A stretch of 64,000 nucleotides of DNA from Linyphia triangularis (Eukaryota; Arthropoda; Arachnida; Araneae; Linyphiidae): the NCBI GenBank assembly GCA_963978545.1, contig OZ021722.1:10197401-10261400 (forward strand), given 5' to 3'. Numbering within the stretch: position 1 is the stretch's first letter; each line of letters begins with the position of its first letter. The position numbers were made by a program, and so were the translations under genes. Below are positions 57,626-64,000 of the stretch, piece after piece. The notes beneath the pieces were generated by a model. It was not told the DNA's origin, made no database searches, and saw nothing but the letters and a program-made list of their open reading frames with translations.

Positions 57626-58547
57626 TGCTATGCTCCAATCTCTCTCTCAAGATTCATACTCGCCTACCATGCGAAATGTCACCGGATCGAGCAATATTTG
57701 GTGCTCTGTAGTCTGTTTTCAGATTGAGTAAACACTTTAGAAATTTTGACTAGTAATCTGGCGTCGATTGTTGAGCTATTTCCTGATAATTTTCTGAGGT
57801 TTCTGTTATTTAAGATGCAAATGAAGTCCATTTTTTCCTTGAAAGACAATCTGGCATATGTTCCCTGCTTGGTAAGCAAATTAATCAGAATCTAAAGTTG
57901 TCTCGGTGCATTATCTTGCAGTTATATTCTGTATTAGTCTTTTTTTCCCCCCTTTATTTTTAATATGAGGATTTGTGTGTTGACGGTTTAAGATGGGCTT
58001 TGAGTACATTTTCTTAATTTAAGTTCTCTGTAAATCGTATTTTTAAAAGAAAACATACAGTTATGTTAAACCAATCTCAAAACTTATATTAAAGTACAGG
58101 TTGGGTATAATTAAAATCCATCTATTTAGAGAATTTTTGCAACTAAAGGAAATATAAAACTTTAAGATGAGAAGGGCTTATATGGCTGTTCGCTTTACAT
58201 GCTATTCCTTATAAATGAAATAATAAACCAAAATGAATTCAATCCAATGAAGTTTTAAATATATTGTTGTTCTTGAAACGTAATTAACAAAAATCCGAAC
58301 AGTTATTTCTTAAAGTTTTCCTTTCAAAATTTTTATGATAATGTTTAAACATCATTTCCAGATTTTCCCAGCAGTAGTATTACAAAATTTCAAAAAGATT
58401 TTCTAATTTCTACAGACTTCGGACTGATCTAAATAACACCAGTTTAATTATGGCTGGCCTGCACCTTAAAAACCTTCAATGCTGTCAGAAATAAAGCACA
58501 CGTACCGTTTGGTATTATAGTAATCCTCTAACCAAATTAGAACTATA

Positions 58548-58759
58548 TTAACCCTTTGCACTCCAGTTGCGCCTCTCAGGCGCCACACGATTGGATGCCA
58601 AACCACGAGAGGACCATTAGGTGTGATGCGGAAATTCGATGCAAGGCCAATGACTGTGTTTAGTTTCTATGAAGAAAATCCATTAACACCAGCCGAACCT
58701 AAAATGTCTCGAGTTGCTGATTCCTCCGCGAGAAAAAGGTCTGGAGTGCAAAAGGTTAA
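58548..58759 (+). mobile_element. piggyBac-type MITE
   Basis: TTAACCCTTTGCACTCCA and TGGAGTGCAAAAGGTTAA inverted ends with TTAA at both borders (58548-58551, 58756-58759). TTAACCCTTTG ends are typical of piggyBac elements. 212 bp, non-coding. Confidence 0.88.
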
Positions 58760-59068
58760 AGTTTTAAAAGAAATTTATACTGGGTTAATGCAGAAAATCT
58801 TTATAGATTGTAATACTAATATTGTTGATGTGTATTTAACCAATGAAAAGAAAAGAAAGTTTACATAATAAATAAAAAAAATCTTGAGAGAGCCATAGTA
58901 AAAATTATCTTATATTCGGAGATAATATTTTTTTTATTAAAAAACTGTACACACACACACACACCTTGACTCTCTTTTTACTATAAAGTTCGAATGTATG
59001 TTAATTTAGTTCGAGTAGTCTTAGTGCATCAATATATAGTGTTAATGTGACTAAACCTTGGCAAGATT

Positions 59069-59072
59069 TTTT

Positions 59073-59107
<35 letters not shown>
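59069..59107 (+). repeat. Poly-T tract
   Basis: Nearly 40 uninterrupted T bases just before duplication unit 2. Confidence 0.9.
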
Positions 59108-59109
<2 letters not shown>

Positions 59110-59114
<5 letters not shown>

Positions 59115-59520
59115 ACATTTTAATTCCCAAAATGTAATATTTCATTAACTATATTTGTTTAGATATTTGTTTTTTTTCCGAAAAATGTTTAAATATTTCC
59201 TTTTTGTCCGAATGATCCGAAGAAGGGACTTATCGTACTCACTGATATTCGATATTGTATGCAATTATCAACTTAATACTTGAATAGATTATAATAAAAT
59301 ATTTCATTCTTATAAAAATAAACTGATTTTACTGGATTAATCCATTGTATCTGCACCCTTTCATATGCAAAATCCTAAATACCCTTTGACAATGTCAAAC
59401 AAAATTACTTTCTTAAATTATAAAAAAGTTGCTTATCCTTAACAGTTTAAAGTGAGTTCCATGTTGTTTTATACTTCTTTTCAAAATATTGAGAATCATA
59501 GCCAAACACGTTTTTACTAC
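59110..59520 (+). repeat. Internal direct duplication, unit 2
   Basis: Diverged partner of 57180-57625. Confidence 0.85.
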
Positions 59521-59564
59521 ATGTTTACATAGGGCAATAAAAAAAAATCGATTTTTCTTTCATT

Positions 59565-60115
59565 TCCCCAGGTTTTGAAGCATCCTGATTTCAAAAAAAT
59601 GGTCTAGATAAAATGTCTATGCGTACATGGTCAGCATAACTCCTAAACGAATTGACGTACGATATTCAAGTTTGGTGTGCGGGTTAGTGGTAGCCATGGG
59701 ACCTACGATTAAGATTGCGCATTCACATAAGAGTGAAATTATGAATCTAATGATTCTTAAGGTGTTTTAATCGTCCCCACTTCCGAAATTCCCGTAGAAA
59801 TCTGATAAAAGCATAAAAAGTTGAAAAACGAACGTCTTTAACGCAGAGCTCTCTGCCCTTGAGCATCGACCATCAAAGATTGATATCTTTCTGCTTTTCG
59901 CTCAAGAAAGGACAGTGTAATGTCTATTGAATATCATCACCAATTTCTCCGGTTTGGCGTTTCCCCCAACCCCCCCTTTTTTTTTGTCTTGTCCCAAGTA
60001 AAAATTATTGTCAAAAATATCTCAAAACTCTCCATTTTCATTTAAATGAAGGAAAATTTGGAAACAGTAAATAATACCATATCAAATTTGAATGCAGTGA
60101 TCAATATTATAGTGT
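59565..60115 (-). repeat. Dispersed repeat family D, copy 4 (inverted)
   Basis: GGTCAGCATAACTCCTAAAC, TAGCCATGGGACC, CCGTAGAAATCTGATA and AAGAAAGGACAGTGTAATG match 32883-33450. It runs up to AATATTATAGTGTA, where the helentron-like element begins. Confidence 0.75.
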
Positions 60116-61588
60116 ACTAGCTAAATACCCGTGCTTCGCTACGAAATTTTAACATGTGCAATATTTTAGCTAGCTGTGAGGCCTCGCATTGCGGAAATCT
60201 GTCATTCGTGTATAGAACCCAGTTTTTGGCGCTTCGCTCGCAGGAAGGTTCATCTCTACGCAAAATCGAGCTCGCTTCGTTCTCTGAAAAGTTCATGGAC
60301 ACATAAACACAGGCTTATTTCACTCGTTAAAAGGTTCATTGCTATGCAAGCATAGGCTCGCTTCACTCACTAAAATCTAATTGCTACGTAGAGACTTAAG
60401 GTTGCAAGCCTCTTCCTTGTTAAGAAAAAAAAAATTCCCCGTTAATACAATAATACAACACCCCTTTAAGATTATTTTAACACGTGTTTGTGGAAAGCAA
60501 AATTTGAGGCTAAAACTACTTATGTTAAAACTTTCATAGATCTAGGCCTATTCGAAATCGCTTTTTGTGAAAAAATTAATTGAAAAACAAATTTAAAATT
60601 TTAACATTCTTTTTGTCAGTCCAATTAGAAGGCCAAAACTACTTGTGTTGAAAATTTCAGAAATGTAGCCCAATTACAAATCCTTTTGTAAAATATTTGT
60701 TAATTAATTAAAAAAAAAATTATGTTTTTCAAAAATCCAATTGGAAGGCCACAACTATTTATGTTGAAAGTTTCAAAGCTGCAGCCCTATTTGAAAACGT
60801 TTTGTAACATATTTATTAATTAATTAAAAAAACTATTTAAAAAAGAACAAAATAAAAATTTAAAATTATGTTTTTTAAAAATCCAATTAAAAGGCCAAAA
60901 CTACTTATGTTGAAAATTTCAGACCTGTAGCCCTATTAGATATCGTTTTGTAACATATTTATTAATTAATTAAAAAAAATAATTAAAAAAGAACTAATTA
61001 AAATTTTAACGTACTGTTTGTGATGTATACAATTATAAAGCCAAAACTACGTATGTTGAAAATTTCAGACATATAGCCCTATTAGTAGTTGTTTTGTAAA
61101 ATGTTTATTAATTAATTAAAAAAGAACAAAATAAAAATTTTAAATTCTGTTTTTAAAAAGTCCAATTAAAAGGCCAAAACTACTTATGTTGAAAATTTCA
61201 GAGCTGTAGCCCTATTAGTAATGGTTTTGTAAAATGTTTATTAATTAATTAAAAAAAATTAATTAAAAAAGAACAAAATAAAAATTTAAAATTCTGTTTT
61301 TTAAAAGTCCGATTAAAAGGCCAAAACTACTTATGTTGAAAATTTCAGAGCTGTAGCTCTATTAGATATCGTTTTGTAACATATTTATTAATTAATTAAA
61401 AAAATTAATTAAAAAAGAACTAATTAAAATTTTAACATTCTGTTTGTGATGTATAAAATTAGAAGGCAGAAACTACTTATGTTGAAAATTTCAGAGCTCT
61501 ACTCCAATTTTAAGTAGGTTTCTATAGATCCACAGAGCCAAAGACAGACAGACAGGCACACAGCTTGTTTTATTATTATAGATAGTCT
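60116..61588 (+). mobile_element. Helentron-like element with 146-bp tandem core
   Basis: Head CTAGCTAAATACCCGTGC and CGCTACGAAATTTTAACA as at 2147, eight core units, then CTATAGATCCACAGAGCC, a short GACAGACAGACAGG tract and a tail CTTGTTTTATTATTATAGAT. The core is unrelated in sequence to that at 2411-3594. No coding capacity. Confidence 0.72.
60500..61510 (+). repeat. Tandem array of about 146 bp, 8 units
   Basis: The marker CTACTTATGTT or variants starts at 60516, 60639, 60755, 60901, 61047, 61180, 61327 and 61473 (spacings 123, 116, 146, 146, 133, 147, 146). Full units carry ATTAATTAATTAAAAAA and GAAAATTTCAGAGCTGTAGC. Confidence 0.93.
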
Positions 61589-62055
61589 CAAGTTTATGTA
61601 ACGTATATTTTAATTTACTAAAGTGATGTCAAACAGAGTTGAAAAGCATTGTTTAACTTTGGATATTATTAAAACCTTATGAATATAGAGTTTTACGTAA
61701 TGATGTTGAATGTATTGGTAAATTAACTTGTATAAGAAAGTTGAATTTTCAGGTTTGTTGAACTTTTTACAATTCACCTGATCTGCATGGGATATTTTTT
61801 GTGCTCTTAAATATTTTTTATTTAATAAAAAATACTAAATATTTATAATTTAATTTTTTATTACATTTTCGGGGTAATTTGTTAGATGGGGCACAAAAGA
61901 GAATGGTCAAACCCTCTAATTTTTATGCTTCATTGAACCTTGGTAGTATCATACTAATTGATGATACCCCTCCCCCCCAAGTTGACAAACTATCCCCGCC
62001 ACTAACGATCATAATCGCACCCCCCCCCCTTGATTGACCTCTAAATCCGCCCCTG

Positions 62056-62208
62056 GTGCTAGCTTCTAGACCGCGAGGTTGCGGGTTCGAGTACCGTGGT
62101 AAGGCATGGGTGTTTGTAAATGTATGTTGGCTTGTCTAATGACGAATGTTTCGGCGTATTATAACCCTCGTGTTGCTGACGGCGCCAGATAATCTGAAAA
62201 CAACCAAC
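62056..62208 (+). mobile_element. SINE family 1, copy 4, 3' part
   Basis: Resumes GTGCTAGCTTCTAGACCG, B-box region GGGTTCGAGTACCG, body and AACCAAC tail, ending at CAGACTGAAGGTG (62209-62221), the partner of 56014-56026. Confidence 0.92.
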
Positions 62209-62479
62209 CAGACTGAAGGTGATCGTTAGAATTATGGCATATACATTTGGTAGATTTTAAGATATTTAGTAAACGATAACAAGGATGACGCCAAGTAAAG
62301 AAGCATCCTCCTTGCTTTTGAAAATTGCAGAAGTGGGTAAACTAACTCAATGCACAGAAATAGAGTATTACCGATTTGAAATGATTCATTTGAACATAAA
62401 ATTAATCTAGAGTTTTCAATTGTTGAAGAATCCAATGTACATTTTTGAAGTTTTAAGGATTTTTAAGCACATTTTCTCC

Positions 62480-62922
62480 GACTTCACTATTTTTTTATTT
62501 ATATCTCCTTGGGTTCCATAAAACCATTGATTGTTGCCAAAACTAAAAAGAATCTAAATTGCAAAATAAAGACTGTCCAGGTATATAACTGGTATGATTA
62601 TTAGAAAATCAATGATTTATAAAATAATCGTAAAATTGTCTTTGTGTATCTGTTTTCTAAATGCCTCTAAATAATTAAAGCAATGGGAAATTTTACGCAT
62701 GTTCTTTAATGTACTAACATTATCTCTCAAACTAAAGTAATAGATTAATAATAGTTCTGGTGGGGGTGATTGGCATTTGATCTCATCGAGCTTTTTAAAA
62801 AACGTTAAGGAAGGCAATTATTTATATTTAAAAAAAAAATCTACCAGACCGGCCCATTTTTTATCGACACTGACCAGCCCAGTGATTACACCGGACAATC
62901 GTATGGACAGTACGCCTCCTTG
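62480..62922 (+). mobile_element. hAT-like family B element, 3' part
   Basis: CCATAAAACCATTGATTG, AATTGCAAAATAAAGACTG, CCAGGTATATAACTGGTAT and the end GGACAGTACGCCTCCTTG match 11213-11719. The 5' part was not found. Confidence 0.65.
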
Positions 62923-62924
62923 CA

Positions 62925-63865
62925 ATTCTCAACTGGTAATAAATAGGAGGTATTGTATTCGCAAATTCAGGAAATGTTGCCACTGACAACTCCATATTGC
63001 GATGTTTTGAAATTATCGAGATGAAACTTCCAGAATTTTAAAAAAATATTTACACACCCTGAGCAAAGATGCGTTCGCATAAACTCGAATATGCATTATG
63101 ACTTTGCATTACGTTGTTGTAAAACTTTTTCGATTTTGTTGCATATGAGAGACCATTTCTCAACAGAAAAATTTTCAAGGGCCATTCTATAAAAATTATA
63201 AAAAATGGCTTAATTGATGAAAAAAAAAAAAAAAAATACGTAAGAGTTTATATAGCTGTTCTTAAAAAGTAGCGTGAATTTGAAATAATTATACTTTTTT
63301 TTTTTTTTTTAAATCTTGCCATGATGTTTCAGACCCTTATGTGGTAAAAAGTCGTTTTATGTTTTCGAACACTGGTTAGCAGCTGCTATAAAAACCATCT
63401 GCATATGAATCCAAACAGAATTAAAAAGGTTATCACAGACGTTGAATTTGACAGGCGTCATAAAATATTGTTTTCACTTCTCGGATCGGAATAAAAATGG
63501 GAGTGGTGATGTGATATATATGGTCGGAGTTGCTTAGTCTATTTTAATGAAATAGAAGTCACGATTTTCCCAAAACAATTTCAAATGTTTTTTAATCGTT
63601 CTTCGATTCTAACCAGATCATGAAGGGCAGATGCTTTTATGCAACGGTTTTTATGGAAATGATTTGAACAACTTTTTTTTGTCTTGTTATGGAAGTTGGG
63701 TTGAGGCTTCACTTCTGTAAGAATATGTGGACTGTTGGCGAATAATCTGAATTTTTTTTTTAAAAAAAGAAGATGTTAAGATTTCAAGTCCCAAACCTGC
63801 ATAATGATGTCAATTTGTGTAATACAATGTCACAAACATTTGCTTACTCATGGGAAATAAAATCA
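62925..63865. other. AT-rich DNA, no feature seen
   Basis: Poly-A at 63221-63237 and a T-run at 63296-63310 only. Confidence 0.5.
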
Positions 63866-64000
63866 GTCGGTTATTTTAGATTGGTGTCGGGCCAAATTTT
63901 CAAATTAATCACTATTCAAATTTTAATAATTATTGGCAATAATAAGTTAATTCCAATTATTAAAATATTTATTATTTAAAATACTTAATATAATATCGAT
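63866..64000 (+). mobile_element. hAT-like family B element, 5' part (cut by window end)
   Basis: TCAGTCGGTTATTTTAGATT then GGTGTCGGGCCAAATTTTCAA resembles the 5' region at 10990-11040; it runs off the window. Confidence 0.5.

Larger units (their letters stand above)
56061..62055 (+). mobile_element. 6-kb hAT-like element inserted inside a SINE
   Basis: CAGGCGCGGATTTAGG at the left, CTAAATCCGCCCCTG at the right, with ATGCTAGC / GTGCTAGC beside the ends; intact SINEs read GTGCTAGC here, so the left copy has mutated. Large enough for a transposase, but I see no such frame. It carries a 2-copy duplication (57180, 59110), a piggyBac-type MITE, family D copy 4 and a helentron-like element, so much of its length is later insertions. 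Confidence 0.85.

Noticed and set aside
58623..58868. 81-codon plus-strand frame
   Set aside because: It starts inside the piggyBac-type MITE and crosses its right end at 58759.

Overview
This is AT-rich, intron-rich nuclear DNA from a eukaryote, most likely an invertebrate. An arthropod fits the TATA plus TCAGTT core promoters, the tRNA-derived SINEs and the dense non-autonomous DNA transposons. A chelicerate is possible, but the sequence alone does not prove it. There is no bacterial-style gene layout.

One convincing host gene was assembled by hand from splice sites. It lies on the minus strand, runs from 32192 down to 10179, and has ten coding exons (28 to 334 bp) with GT-AG introns of 109 bp to 6.3 kb. 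Splice phases agree at all nine junctions. The joined CDS is 1,050 nt (349 aa), with an in-frame stop ahead of its ATG. The predicted product is basic, then coiled-coil, then acidic, and then carries an AT-hook, a Thr/Ser/Ala repeat and a short conserved-looking tail. It is probably a nuclear DNA-binding or chromatin protein. I do not recognise its family. No second intact gene was found; 33-64 kb has no convincing coding exon.

Most of the rest is mobile DNA, almost all of it non-coding. It includes two helentron-like elements with arrays of about 147 bp (2.1-3.7 kb and 60.1-61.6 kb, plus an inverted fragment at 23.8 kb). There are many hAT-like elements with 8-bp target duplications (15.1, 29.1, 34.6, 34.9, 37.8, 42.7, 42.8 and 56.1 kb), several of them nested. 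A further CAGGG-ended set has apparent 6-bp duplications (12.5, 18.5, 18.6 and 31.5 kb). TTAA-flanked elements lie at 24.8 and 58.5 kb. A 2.9-kb fold-back element with 9-bp duplications and repeat-built inverted ends lies at 50.2-53.1 kb. tRNA-derived SINEs of at least two families have 9-13-bp duplications, and there are a LINE tail fragment and several unnamed dispersed families.

Two promoter-like islands stand out from the AT-rich background. One is a heat-shock-type promoter on the minus strand at 4.2-4.3 kb, with near-perfect heat-shock elements next to a TATATAAG box. The other is a TATA/initiator pair on the plus strand at 24.58-24.61 kb. Neither can be joined to a recognisable coding sequence here. 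A duplicated segment (3.95-5.1 kb against 8.55-10.0 kb) carries decayed, once-coding DNA just downstream of the AT-hook gene.
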